Source: DASXMR01 sp036495525 (GTDB taxonomy: Bacteria; Actinomycetota; Actinomycetes; Streptosporangiales; Streptosporangiaceae). From it: 64,000 bases of DNA. The position numbers and the translations under genes are program-made. Shown one piece after another: positions 1-9,059 of the stretch (the first letter of the stretch is position 1; each line of letters opens with the position of its first letter). The DNA lies in assembly GCA_036495525.1 (NCBI GenBank), contig DASXMR010000057.1, forward strand, positions 31,336 to 95,335, read 5' to 3'. The notes under the pieces were generated by a model. It worked only from the letters and a program-made list of their open reading frames with translations, made no database searches and was not told where the DNA came from.

Positions 1-5
1 TGGTC

Positions 6-905
6 ATGCTGCCATGCGCTGCCTATCTGCGGGTGTATGAGCCGCTTTCTGCCTTCGGTGAGACGGAGCGCGCGCACTGGAGTGCCTACGCGGCCAGTGA
101 GAACCGGCCGCGGCGGGCAAATGCGCTGGAAACAGAGCATCTGCAGGCACTTGCCAGGATTATCGGCGTACTCCCCGTTGTTGCCCCTGAGCGAGAGAGC
201 GGTGACGCATACATTCGCTGGGCGGACGGGAGCACGTACGTGTGTCCCTGGCAGACCCGGCTGCGGTCGTGGCTGGCGCTTGACCGGCTTGGCGGCACAG
301 CCAGGCAGCTGCTGTCGGAGGCCGGCGCCGAGGCCGGCGAGGCGACAGCAGCCGCCGAGCTGGCCGGCTGGCAGGAGAAGGGGGGATCGCTTCGCACCTA
401 CATCCGAAGCTGCACCTGGACGGTGCCGCGGGCGTGGTTCGTGCCGTTCGCGCCGGCCGAGCGCTGGCTCGTCACCGGCAAGGGCCGGGACTGCGGCCGG
501 GGCCACGCGACGGCTGCGGCAGCCCGTGCGCTGCTGTACGCGACTGCGATGGCGCAGGCGCAGCGACGGGTGGCCAGGGGCCTGGCGGCACTGCGCCGGT
601 CAGGCGCAGGCCAGAATCCCGGCCACCGTGAGTCGGCCGGGACAGGCGTAGTCGTGGCCAGAGCCGAGCTGGAGGAGATCGGCCGCTGGCTGGAGGGCTT
701 TCACCCGCGCTCGCTTGTCGAGCTCGACTACGGCGGCCTGGTGCAACTAATCGACGACGAGGCGCTGCGAGCTGATCAGTCGGTGGCGGAGGTCGCCGCT
801 GCGCTCAGCGCGCTGGCCGGTAAGGAGTTTGAACTGGCGGCCGCGCTCGACCAGCGGCTGCGCGCTCGGTGGCAGCGCATGGAGGCTGCCGAGCTTAGTA
901 ACTGA
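6..905 (+). CDS. Conserved hypothetical protein, 299 aa, upstream of bldC
   Basis: I do not recognise a named domain. The 299-residue product has no signal peptide or membrane segment. It contains several Trp/Arg-rich stretches, including RWADGSTYVCPW near residue 70 and a central segment around residues 130-165 (WTVPRAWFVPFAPAERW) that looks globular. A predicted helical C-terminal third follows (residues 220-299). Codon use is typical of a real actinobacterial gene. The ATG lies five bases from the window edge, so an upstream start cannot be excluded. It ends about 270 nt before bldC in the same direction. Function unknown. Confidence 0.7.
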   Translation: MLPCAAYLRVYEPLSAFGETERAHWSAYAASENRPRRANALETEHLQALARIIGVLPVVAPERESGDAYIRWADGSTYVCPWQTRLRSWLALDRLGGTARQLLSEAGAEAGEATAAAELAGWQEKGGSLRTYIRSCTWTVPRAWFVPFAPAERWLVTGKGRDCGRGHATAAAARALLYATAMAQAQRRVARGLAALRRSGAGQNPGHRESAGTGVVVARAELEEIGRWLEGFHPRSLVELDYGGLVQLIDDEALRADQSVAEVAAALSALAGKEFELAAALDQRLRARWQRMEAAELSN

Positions 906-1059
906 TAGGGAGGCGCGGATGACTTTTCCGAATCCGCCCGTTGCGACGATCCGTGTCGGTAGGATCACGGATCGTGACTCAGGTCGCGAGCCGTAACCGG
1001 GGGACTCCTTAGCAGAAACTTTGCTCTTGGTGGTCGACTTGTCACCGCTGGTGATGGCA

Positions 1060-1082
1060 ATATGGTTTTGAGTGAACCATAT
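1060..1082. promoter_or_regulatory. Perfect inverted repeat upstream of bldC
   Basis: ATATGGTT and AACCATAT form a perfect 8-bp inverted repeat around a 7-nt centre (TTGAGTG), about 90 nt upstream of the bldC start. It sits in a local AT-rich patch. It could be a dimeric-regulator operator or an RNA hairpin in the leader. The sequence alone does not decide between these. Confidence 0.5.
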
Positions 1083-1172
1083 GGGACATCCGAGGCAGGC
1101 TCCGCAATGGAGCCAGGAAGAAGTACAAAGCGCAGGATCGCAGTACCCGGTCCAGGAGGAGAGGCCGAAACT

Positions 1173-1376
1173 ATGTCCGCACGTACACCCGAAGCCGAGC
1201 CGCTACTAACGCCGGCCGAGGTCGCAACGATGTTCCGCGTTGACCCGAAGACAGTTACCAGATGGGCCAAGGCCGGAAAGCTCACATCGATCCGGACGCT
1301 CGGCGGTCACCGCCGGTACCGGGAGACCGAGGTTCGCGCCCTGCTGGCGGGGATCCCGCAGCAGCGCTCGGAGTGA
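1173..1376 (+). CDS. bldC: BldC, MerR-like developmental transcriptional regulator
   Basis: The 67-residue protein is a single winged helix-turn-helix of the MerR/excisionase type. LLTPAEVATMFRVDPKTVTR forms the HTH and the GGHRRYRETEVRALL wing follows, with no effector or dimerisation domain, as in Streptomyces BldC. BldC binds direct repeats cooperatively and holds back the onset of sporulation genes (known for the family). I chose the ATG at 1173 because AGGAGGAG lies just upstream and the product then has the standard BldC length. An in-frame GTG/ATG extension back to 1062 would run into the inverted repeat. A hairpin terminator follows directly. The gene appears monocistronic. Confidence 0.95.
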   Translation: MSARTPEAEPLLTPAEVATMFRVDPKTVTRWAKAGKLTSIRTLGGHRRYRETEVRALLAGIPQQRSE

Positions 1377-1388
1377 GGCCTGGCCGGC

Positions 1389-1410
1389 GCCCGGCGGTAA
1401 GCCGCCGGGC
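1389..1410 (+). terminator. Hairpin terminator after bldC
   Basis: GCCCGGCGG and CCGCCGGGC form a perfect 9-bp stem around a 4-nt loop, 13 nt after the bldC stop. There is no T-tract, which is common for actinobacterial terminators. Confidence 0.6.
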
Positions 1411-2020
1411 AGCGGGCGCGCACATCGCGCGGTCGTGACGGCCATGCTTGAAAACAGGGGGGGTCGGCCCCGGCTGCGACTACGCCGCAGTGGGGGCGGT
1501 GTGTCCCGCGGCAGGACGCTCGCTGCGTCCGGCAGGGGGGATTTGCCGGGGTCGATCCGGCCTCCTGAGCCAGTGATGGCCGAGGTCTGGCGGGTCGCTG
1601 TCAGCTGTGGCGGCGCCGCCGGGAGGATAACTGAGCGCCTCACCTGATCAGGCGCTGCCCGCACCGTCACCGGATTGCCAGCCGCGTTCGCGGTAGCAGG
1701 TGACGGGGGCGTCTTTCGCCGCCCGGTGTTGATGCCGGGCGGCTTCTCGTCGTGCGATCTGTCGCTACGTCCTGGCGTCCTGGCGGCCGCGGTAGTAGCA
1801 ATTTGCATTCGCATGGAGACTTTCCGTAATCCCACGTGCGGGTGTGGGTACTCGCGACATACTTGCAGCCATGCCGCCAGCGGGGGCGGGGCAGCGGCAT
1901 CCAGACGCCTGAGCACCACGGCTTGACCGCGCCGAAAGGCCCGGCAGCGTTGACGTGCCGCGTCCGGGGGGCACCGCCAGCCGGCGGTAGCGCGCCGTCG
2001 CTTTGAGGGGAGGATCGCAG
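1411..2020. other. 610-nt gap without a convincing gene
   Basis: No reading frame here has a ribosome-binding site and convincing codon use. The stretch contains a 9-bp hairpin (GCCGCCCGG/CCGGGCGGC, 1718-1743, 8-nt loop) followed by TTCTCGTCG. A less GC-rich patch around 1795-1860 could hold the promoter of the downstream gene. Nothing else is recognisable. Confidence 0.4.
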
Positions 2021-5000
2021 ATGCGTGATCCAGATTTGGTGTTGCGGGCTGAGCGGGCGGCCACGGCGCTTGAGCGGGCGTGGGACCGCTGGCGCACGGC
2101 GCATGGCCTGGGGATGGACCCGCTGCCGCCGGTTTCGAGTTATGTGGGCTACTCGCTGGAGGAGCCCTGGGGGCAGCCGCGCGTCGTCTTCGGTGTAGAC
2201 GCCAGGGAGGCCGAGCAGCTCGCATCCCTGCTGGACCAGGCCGACTACGTGGGACCTGTGCTCGGGTCCATGCCGCCGGTGCCTGGCGGCTTCGCCGCGG
2301 GCCAGGATGAGCTTGCTGACCAGCGCGCGGCGGGACAACTGCACGTGCCGCAGCAAGGCAGCGCTGATCCGGCGCTGTGGCAGCAGCGGGAGCCCCAGAG
2401 CTACCGCGCGGACGCTGACTACGCTGGCCAGCGCGATCCCGCTGCCCCGGCCGGCTACCTGCCAGGCCGCGGCTACGACGAGCCAGGCGAGCGCACCAGC
2501 CGCTTCGGCGGCGAGGCTGGCTATGCGCAGGAAACTGGCTATGCGCAGGAAACCGGCTATGCGCAGGAGAGCGGCCCCGGCGGGGACGCCGGGTATGCCG
2601 GCCCCGGCCATCGCGATGCTCGCGGGTACGGCTCCGAAGCTGGCTTTGCCGACTACGGCTACGCCGAGAACGGCTACTCAGCCAGCGAATACGCCGACGA
2701 CCGGTACCCGGGTAACCGCTACGCCGACAACGGTGCCGCAGGCTACGGCGCTGACAGGGGCTACGGCACTGACGGCGGCTACGGCCAGGACAGCGGCTAC
2801 CGCGCGAGTCGCGCTGGCTACCCCGGCGAGGGCAGCGACCGCGGCGGGCCCGACTCGCGCTGGGATCGTGACTACCCGGCCGACCGTGGCCATGCCACGG
2901 ACCCCGGCTACCGCGATGAGAGCGGCTTCAGGCCGGATACTGGGTACCCCGCTGACCGCGGTTACCAGGCCGGGCGTGACTATGCCGGTGATCGCGGGCC
3001 AGCCACCAGCTGGAACGGAGCCGCTGACCGCGGGCCCGGCGAGCAGTGGACGGGTGGCCAGTGGTCGGCGTCACCGGTAGCAGGTCTCGATGATGCGCGG
3101 ACGTCAGCTGACAGCCGGCGTTATCGGGCGGAGCGCCCCGATCCGCTCGACCCGGCGACCCCGATCGAGGCTCTCGGCCAGCCGGGCCAGCCAGAATGGC
3201 AGGGTCAGCCAGCCGCAGGGGTCGGCCAGGACGCCGACTGGACCGGGTCGGTGCTCGACGAAGCGGGCGACATCGATGACGCGCCGCTATTCCGGCAGGC
3301 TCAGGCGGCGAGCAAGGCGCGCGCTGCGGACCGCGAGAGCCACCCGCAGCCCGGTCACGACGCTGCCGCCGAGCAGGCCACCGGTGCCGGCGCGCCGTCG
3401 GCAGCGGCAGCGGCTCCACTGGCAGCGGACCCGGCTGCCGCGCTGACGCAGCGCGACAAGACAGCCGCACGAGTCGGCGAAGGCCAGCAGGCTGAGGCAG
3501 CTCAGACCGGAAAGGCAAAGCTGGCCGGGCAGCCACGGCCGGCCGGACCGGCACCGTCGGCCGGGAAGGCGAGGCCAGCCGGTAAGGCTGAGCTAGCCGC
3601 GAAGACTGAGCCAGCCGCGAAGACTGGGCCGGCCGGAAGGACAGAGTCAGCCGGCAAAGCCGAGTCAGCCCGGCAGGCAGCGCAAGCCGCCAAGTCAGGG
3701 CCGCCGCGGCAGCCGGGGTCGGCCGCGCAGCCATGCTCGGCCGGTCAGTCAGGTTCGGCGGGTCAGGCAGAGTCGGCCGGACAGGCAGCGCAGGCCAGGC
3801 AGGATGCCCGGCCAGGCGGCGCCCAGCAGGCGTCCCCGGTGCAGCCAGCGAAGGGCGACCAGCAGTCGAGGAACGAGCAGCCTGATCACGACGGCCCGGC
3901 GATCAAGGCCGCGCGGGCCAGCCGCGACAGGCGGGCGGGCAAGGCAGCCAAGGCCACGGCGCAGCAGCGCAAAGACCAGCCAGCGAGCGGGCAGGACGCA
4001 CCGCGAGCGGTGGGCAAGGAACGGTCAGCCGCGACCAGAGCCGACTCAGGGCCCGCCGAGACCAAAGTGGACGCGGGGACTGAACAGAGCACGGAGCCTG
4101 CCTCCAAGGACGTGCCCTCAGCGCGTGCAGGGAAGCCGGCTGGGTCCAGGGACATGCCGTCCGCTCGTGAAGGCAAGCCAGCCGAGGCTAAGGACGCACC
4201 CGCTCACGAGGCGAAGCCTGCCGCTGCTAACGAGGCGCCGTCCGGTCACGACGCCAGCCCGGCTGCGCCCAGCCAGGCTGCGTCAGCCCGTGGTGCGAAG
4301 CCGGATCGGGACAGGGACGGGCTGTCTGCTCACGACGCCAGGTCGGCTAAGTCCAGCGAAGCTGCGTCAGCCGGCGGTGCGAAGCCGGATGGGGACAGGC
4401 TGTCCGCTCACGACGCCGGACCGGCCGCCAGCCGGCTGGCCGGCCCCGGTGCTCCCGCCCGCCAGCGTTCGGTCCCGCAGCCGCGCCAGGCTGCGGACGC
4501 GCAGCCGCTCGGGCCGGCCGCGGCAGCCGCTGCCCAGCCGGATCACCGCGGCGTGGCGAGCGACGCCGGCTGGGCGGTCCCCGACGCCGGAGCCGGGGCA
4601 GGTCAGGACCAGGACGAGGACGCTGGCGACCGCGCGGCAGGGGCCTCGCAGGCCAGGGAGGCCAGGGAGGCGATCATGCGAGTCGCTTCGGCCTACCTGC
4701 CTGACCTGGCGCAGCCCGCCGAGGGCGGGCATGGCGGCGGCGAGCAGGCGCAGCTGCCAGGCGAGGACGGCCTCGGCCCGCAGCTCACGGGACCGGATGA
4801 CCCCGGCCAGGAAGCCGACGCATCAGGCAAGCGGGTCAGGCAGCCGATGAGCGCGAGGGTCAACCGCATCACTCGCGGCCGCTCGATGCCGAAGCTGCCC
4901 AGGCCTAAGCGCTCGGCAGCAGCTGCCCAGGCCGGCCAGCCGCAGCAGGACCAGCCTGCCCAGCAGGACGACCGGCCCGCACCGCAGCAGGAAGAAGAGT

Positions 5001-5152
5001 CAGCCGCCGCGGCGCCGCTGCCGCCCATGCCCCGCGGCAAGAACCGCGGCACCGACCACCGGAGCCTGGCGGCGATGGCCGCCGAGGCAGTCCGCTGGAC
5101 CGTCGTATCCGAGCAGGCGGACCGCGACGAGGACGAGGACGGGGCCGGCTGA
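2021..5152 (+). CDS. Large, mostly disordered protein with Gly/Tyr-rich and Ala/Lys/Pro-rich regions
   Basis: The 1043-residue product has four parts. Residues 1-90 look globular (VLRAERAATALERAWDRW, then SYVGYSLEEPWGQPRVVFGV). Residues about 127-345 are low-complexity and acidic, packed with GY motifs such as GYGTDGGYGQDSGY. Residues about 427-835 are Ala/Lys/Pro/Gln/Ser-rich and resemble histone-H1 tails. The C-terminal part has a helical patch (REAIMRVASAYLPDL), a basic segment (RVNRITRGRSMPKLPRPKR) and a conserved-looking tail (HRSLAAMAAEAVRW). There is no signal peptide or transmembrane segment. ATG 2021 follows GAGGGGAGGA; a TTG at 2003 is less likely. Function unknown; scaffold, condensate-forming or nucleoid-associated roles are inference only. 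Confidence 0.8.
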   Translation: MRDPDLVLRAERAATALERAWDRWRTAHGLGMDPLPPVSSYVGYSLEEPWGQPRVVFGVDAREAEQLASLLDQADYVGPVLGSMPPVPGGFAAGQDELADQRAAGQLHVPQQGSADPALWQQREPQSYRADADYAGQRDPAAPAGYLPGRGYDEPGERTSRFGGEAGYAQETGYAQETGYAQESGPGGDAGYAGPGHRDARGYGSEAGFADYGYAENGYSASEYADDRYPGNRYADNGAAGYGADRGYGTDGGYGQDSGYRASRAGYPGEGSDRGGPDSRWDRDYPADRGHATDPGYRDESGFRPDTGYPADRGYQAGRDYAGDRGPATSWNGAADRGPGEQWTGGQWSASPVAGLDDARTSADSRRYRAERPDPLDPATPIEALGQPGQPEWQGQPAAGVGQDADWTGSVLDEAGDIDDAPLFRQAQAASKARAADRESHPQPGHDAAAEQATGAGAPSAAAAAPLAADPAAALTQRDKTAARVGEGQQAEAAQTGKAKLAGQPRPAGPAPSAGKARPAGKAELAAKTEPAAKTGPAGRTESAGKAESARQAAQAAKSGPPRQPGSAAQPCSAGQSGSAGQAESAGQAAQARQDARPGGAQQASPVQPAKGDQQSRNEQPDHDGPAIKAARASRDRRAGKAAKATAQQRKDQPASGQDAPRAVGKERSAATRADSGPAETKVDAGTEQSTEPASKDVPSARAGKPAGSRDMPSAREGKPAEAKDAPAHEAKPAAANEAPSGHDASPAAPSQAASARGAKPDRDRDGLSAHDARSAKSSEAASAGGAKPDGDRLSAHDAGPAASRLAGPGAPARQRSVPQPRQAADAQPLGPAAAAAAQPDHRGVASDAGWAVPDAGAGAGQDQDEDAGDRAAGASQAREAREAIMRVASAYLPDLAQPAEGGHGGGEQAQLPGEDGLGPQLTGPDDPGQEADASGKRVRQPMSARVNRITRGRSMPKLPRPKRSAAAAQAGQPQQDQPAQQDDRPAPQQEEESAAAAPLPPMPRGKNRGTDHRSLAAMAAEAVRWTVVSEQADRDEDEDGAG
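2519..2572 (+). repeat. Three tandem 18-nt repeats (GYAQE-type) inside the disordered gene
   Basis: Three head-to-tail 18-nt copies begin GGCTATGCGCAGGA and differ only at their 3' ends. They encode Gly-Tyr-Ala-Gln-Glu-Thr/Ser units. Near-identity at DNA level implies recent slippage or expansion. Confidence 0.85.
4277..4417 (+). repeat. Two imperfect ~60-nt repeats inside the disordered gene
   Basis: A block running from GCTGCGTCAGCC to CACGACGCC occurs at 4277-4339 and again at 4361-4417. The second copy is 6 nt shorter, so the reading frame is kept. Both encode an Ala-Ala-Ser-Ala ... Gly-Ala-Lys-Pro-Asp ... Leu-Ser-Ala-His-Asp-Ala unit. More diverged relatives lie upstream from about 4100. 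Confidence 0.75.
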
Positions 5153-5303
5153 CCGCGGCCTGGCAGCCAGCCCCAGGGCTGACTGTGCTGGTGACAAGCC
5201 ACGGCGGGGATGCGCAGGAGGGAGCCGCATCCCCGCCGTCGCACATACCTGGTGCGGCTCGATCTGCAGGCCGCTGTCCGAGGCATGCTGCACAATCTGA
5301 CTC

Positions 5304-7064
5304 GTGCGGGTGGCTGTAGCGCCGGGGCCCGGGCATTCCGGTCTGCTCTGCGAGCTGGCAGCAGATGGCAGCCGGGGCGGTGCCCCGCTCGGCATAGCTG
5401 ATCTGGCTGCGGCGATCAGCGATCGCGAGCGGGCAGCTGAGGTGCGCTGGGTGTGGCCCGCCACCGCCCGGCTGTACCCGGATCTGCTGCGCGCGGGGGT
5501 GCGCGTGGCCCGCTGTCATGACCTGACGCTCACCGAGGCCCTGCTGCGCAGCCGCGACGGGCACCCGCCCGGCGAGGCAGCAGAGCTGCCGGGATGGCTC
5601 GGCGCTGGACCGGCTGCGGTACGCCCGGCCGGGCGGGCAGCTGCGCAGCCAGCGCTGTTCGAGGCGCCGCAGCCCGATGCCGGGCAGCAATCCGATCCCG
5701 GCGCCCTGCTCGACGCGGTGATCGCGGCGCACGCGGACCAGCAGGCGAGAATCGCCAGGGATGCCCGCCCGGCCGCGTTCGGCCTGCTGGTCGCCACCGA
5801 GTCAGCCTGCGGGCTGGCCGCGGCCGAGATGACCACGGCTGGCCTGCCGTGGCAGCCCGGCGTGCACGACGCGCTGCTGACCGAGCTGCTCGGCAGCCGG
5901 CCAGCGCCGCTCACCGGCCTGCATCCGCGCTCGGCAGGCGGGCTGCAGCCACGGCCAGCCAGGCTCGCCGAGCTCGCCGCGCAGATATCGGCCGCGCTCG
6001 GGACCGGCAAGCCAGTCAACCCTGACTCACCGCCGCAGCTGCTCCGCGCGCTCGCCGCGGCCGGGGTGCGGGTGCCGTCCACGCAGGTGTCGGTGCTGCG
6101 CGAGGTAGATCATCCGGTGATCGGGCCGCTGCTCGAGTACAAGGAGCTGTCCAGACTGCACGCGGCGTTCGGCTGGTCCTGGCTGGACACCTGGGTGTCG
6201 GCCGGACGCTTCCGCCCTGAGTATCTCGTCGGCGGGGTGGTGTCCGGGCGCTGGGCGTCGCGGGGTGGCGGTGCGCTGCAGATCCCGAGGCTGCTGCGCC
6301 GCGCCGTGGTGGCAGACCCTGGCTGGGTGCTGGTGGTCGCGGACGCCGCGCAGCTCGAGCCGAGGGTCCTGGCTGCGCTGGCGGGTGACCGGGCGTTCGC
6401 CGAGGCCGCATCGGGCGGCGATGTGTACGCGGCGCTGGCCGGGGCGTTCGACGGGGACCGGAGCAAGGCCAAGGTGGCGCTGCTGTCCGCCATGTACGGC
6501 GGCGCCGGAGGCTCGGCCGGACAGCTGCTAGCGGTGCTGCGCAGCCGTTTTCCCACGGCCTCCAGGTACGTGGAGGCTGCCGCGCGCGCTGGTGAGGAGG
6601 GCCGGGTAGTCAGGTCAGTCCTCGGCCGCAGTTGCCCGCCGCCGTCGCAGCGCTGGCGGTCGCTCACCGAGGAGTCGGGTGATCCGGACAACGAGCGAGA
6701 CCCGGCGGCCGGCCGCGCCAGCCGTGCCCGCGGGCGCTTCACCCGGAATTTCGTGGTCCAGGCCAGCGCTGCCGACTGGGCAGCCGTGCTGCTGGCCGGG
6801 CTGCGCGCCCGGCTGGCGGCCATCGGCCGGCCGGCCAGCGAACCAGCCGGGCAGCCGCCGGCTTCTGCCCCTGCTGGCGCGCCCGAGCTGGTCTTCTTCC
6901 AGCACGACGAGGTGATCGTGCACTGCCAGGCTGAGCTTGGTGATCAGGTGGCCGAGGCGGTATCGGACGCCGCCGAGCACGCGACCAGGCTGGTCTTCGG
7001 CGCCACCAGAGTCGCCTTCCCGATGACGACGGCGATCGTGACCTGCTACGCGGACGCCAAGTGA
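5304..7064 (+). CDS. Family-A DNA polymerase, reduced bifunctional 3'-5' exonuclease/DNA polymerase type
   Basis: The 586-residue protein carries the PolA palm motifs. A GRWASRGGGALQIPR segment precedes motif A (VVADAAQLEPRVLAALAGD, about residue 345). Motif B is DRSKAKVALLSAMYGG (about 387) and motif C is FFQHDEVIVHC (about 531). Motif A reads DAAQLEPR rather than the textbook DYSQIELR, but the metal-binding Asp is present, as is the HDE of motif C. The N-terminal ~200 residues match the position of the exonuclease-like domain in the actinobacterial family, but I see no intact DEDD exonuclease set. It is much shorter than PolA and lacks a 5' nuclease. The gene starts at GTG 5304, with a weak ribosome-binding site. 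A repair or translesion role is inferred. Confidence 0.85.
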   Translation: MRVAVAPGPGHSGLLCELAADGSRGGAPLGIADLAAAISDRERAAEVRWVWPATARLYPDLLRAGVRVARCHDLTLTEALLRSRDGHPPGEAAELPGWLGAGPAAVRPAGRAAAQPALFEAPQPDAGQQSDPGALLDAVIAAHADQQARIARDARPAAFGLLVATESACGLAAAEMTTAGLPWQPGVHDALLTELLGSRPAPLTGLHPRSAGGLQPRPARLAELAAQISAALGTGKPVNPDSPPQLLRALAAAGVRVPSTQVSVLREVDHPVIGPLLEYKELSRLHAAFGWSWLDTWVSAGRFRPEYLVGGVVSGRWASRGGGALQIPRLLRRAVVADPGWVLVVADAAQLEPRVLAALAGDRAFAEAASGGDVYAALAGAFDGDRSKAKVALLSAMYGGAGGSAGQLLAVLRSRFPTASRYVEAAARAGEEGRVVRSVLGRSCPPPSQRWRSLTEESGDPDNERDPAAGRASRARGRFTRNFVVQASAADWAAVLLAGLRARLAAIGRPASEPAGQPPASAPAGAPELVFFQHDEVIVHCQAELGDQVAEAVSDAAEHATRLVFGATRVAFPMTTAIVTCYADAK

Positions 7065-7129
7065 CGGGAGTCAGGTGACAAGCGCCAGTTGCATTGCCCG
7101 CAAGGGCAGCGGCGTGATGACCTAGCCCG

Positions 7130-7906
7130 GTGGATGCGCATGAGGTGCTGCTGGCCTACGACAAGCAAGTGCGGCAGAGCACCAGCCAGGACGGCACAGG
7201 GGCGCGGACCGAGCGGGCCGGCCAGGTAGTGCGCCGGGTGCCGGCCGGCACCGAGGGCGGCGCGGGCGTCTTCTGGTCGGGGCTGGACGAGGCCACAGCC
7301 GACGGGGTGATCGCTACCCAGGTTGCGTTCTTCCGGGCCAGAGGCCAGCAATTCGAGTGGAAGCTTTACGGGCACGACCAGCCGGCCGACCTGGCTGACC
7401 GGCTGCGCGCGGCGGGCCTGGAGCCGGAGCAGCCCGAGATGATGATGGCGGCCGAGCCGTCCGCAGTGCCGCCAGCCGAGCCTCCCGCCGGTGTGCGGAT
7501 CGAGCAGGCGACCGGGCACGCGGGCGTGCACCTGGTGGCGAGCGTGCACGAACGGGTCTTCGGCCCTGACCCCGGACTAGCCGCCCGGCTGCTTGCCCAG
7601 CTCAGCACCATGCCCGAGCTGATGGCGATGACGGTCGCCATGGCCGGCGACGAGCCGGTGAGCGCGGCGCGGATCGAGTTTGTCGCTGGCGCGCAGTTCG
7701 CCGGGCTGTGGGGCGGCGGCACCCTGCCTGCCTGGCGCGGCCAGGGCATCTACCGGGCGATGCTGGCCTACCGGGCGGCCCTGGCTGCCCGCCACGGCTG
7801 CCGGTACCTGCAGGTCGACGCCATGCCAGCAAGCGAGCCGATTCTGGAGCGCTGCGGATTCAGCCGCCTGACGACCACGACCCCTTACCTCTGGACGCCT
7901 GGCTGA
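7130..7906 (+). CDS. GNAT family N-acetyltransferase
   Basis: The 258-residue protein ends in a GNAT fold. GGGTLPAWRGQGIYRAML contains the acetyl-CoA pyrophosphate-binding RGQGIY loop (about residue 203), followed by YLQVDAMPASEPILERCGF, the usual beta5/alpha4 segment. The N-terminal half is probably a degenerate second GNAT-like domain. Substrate unknown. It lies 66 nt after the polymerase, on the same strand, and a broken GNAT gene follows. GTG 7130 is the only reasonable start. Confidence 0.85.
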   Translation: MDAHEVLLAYDKQVRQSTSQDGTGARTERAGQVVRRVPAGTEGGAGVFWSGLDEATADGVIATQVAFFRARGQQFEWKLYGHDQPADLADRLRAAGLEPEQPEMMMAAEPSAVPPAEPPAGVRIEQATGHAGVHLVASVHERVFGPDPGLAARLLAQLSTMPELMAMTVAMAGDEPVSAARIEFVAGAQFAGLWGGGTLPAWRGQGIYRAMLAYRAALAARHGCRYLQVDAMPASEPILERCGFSRLTTTTPYLWTPG

Positions 7907-7987
7907 TGCGCTGGCCGGCTGGCCCGGTGCCATCGGGCGGCGTCAAAACCGGGATGCGCCTGGCTGTGCTGGGCGGGAGCATGAGGC

Positions 7988-8871
7988 ATGGCGTGGACGC
8001 TGACCAGTGATGCCGACGAGTACCTCGCTGCCGCCGGGCCATTCCTGGAGTCTGATCCGGTCCGGCACACGATCCAGCTGACCGTGGCGCGGGCGATCAG
8101 CGCCGACCGGCGTCAGGCCGCCGGAAGCGTGACACAGCCCGCGCAGGCCCCGGCCGCTGACGGGCCGCTGTTCGGCTGGTGGCAGGCGGCCGGAGCGGCA
8201 CACGTCAGCTGCGCGGTGCTGCACACGCCGCCGTACTCCATGCTCGTCACCGGCCTGACCGACGACGCCGCTAAGTCGCTGGCCGCCGAGCTGGCCGCTC
8301 GCGACCGCCAGCCAGCCGCGGTAGCCGGTGAGCGCGCTGAGGCGGGATCGTTCGCTGCTGCCTGGAGCGCGCACACAGGCCAGACGGCGACGCGATCAGA
8401 AAGCGTCCGGCTTTACCTGCTGGTCAGGCTTACGCCGCCAAGGCCGGCTCCGGGAGGCTCGGCCAGGGTAGCTGCCGCGGCCGACCGTGCCACGCTCGTG
8501 GACTGGTTCGCCGCCTTCCAAGCCGAAGCAGGCACCATGGGGCCCGGCGACCCGGACGGCCAGCTGAGCCAGGGGTGCCTCACTCTGTGGGAGCGCGACG
8601 GGCAGCCGGTATCGGTCGCCGGGGTTCGCCCGCCGGCCGCCGGGGTGGTCCGGATCGGCCCGTCTACACCCCGCCGGCCCTGCGCGGCCATGGTTACGGG
8701 GGAGCTGCCACGGCTGCTGTCAGCCAGGCTGCTCTTGATCACCGGCAGCAGGTGGTGCTGTTCGCCGATCTGGCCAATCGCACGAGCAACGCGCTGTACC
8801 AGCGGCTCGGGTTCGTGCCGGTCGAAGACCGGGTCGGGCTCACCTTTCACGACGCAGGCTCGCCGGCCTGA
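7988..8871 (+). pseudogene. GNAT acetyltransferase gene broken by a 1-nt frameshift
   Basis: The frame opening at ATG 7988 codes for a GNAT-like protein as far as GVVRIGP (about 8659). After that it yields Arg/Ser-rich nonsense until 9028. The expected continuation, beginning VYTPPALRGHGYGGAA (acetyl-CoA loop) and including RTSNALYQRLGF, is intact in the -1 frame from 8662 to the TGA at 8871. Restoring one base within GGCCCGTC at 8657-8664 would give an uninterrupted protein of about 294 residues. Either the gene is a recent pseudogene or the assembly has a base-call error. I see no slippery heptamer that would suggest programmed frameshifting. The next gene starts 189 nt downstream. Confidence 0.8.
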
Positions 8872-9059
8872 GACCAGCGCGCCGAGCGGGGCTCGGCCGG
8901 GCGCCCGCGCGGATGAACGCCAGCAGCCGGCCGGTGGTCGCGCAGGCAAACTCTGCTGGACACCCTGCGTGGCCAGTTGCCGGGCGCCGCCGGGCCCGTC
9001 CACCCTGGTAAGCAGATGCCTGCGCTGATGACGGCCAGCGCGGGCCACCGAGAGCCGAG

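Noticed and set aside
2519..2572. Short tandem repeats considered as a CRISPR-like array
   Set aside because: Repeats are contiguous without spacers and are in frame within a protein-coding gene.
8655..8665. Programmed -1 frameshift in the second GNAT gene
   Set aside because: No slippery heptamer or downstream pseudoknot is apparent. A simple 1-nt deletion explains the data.
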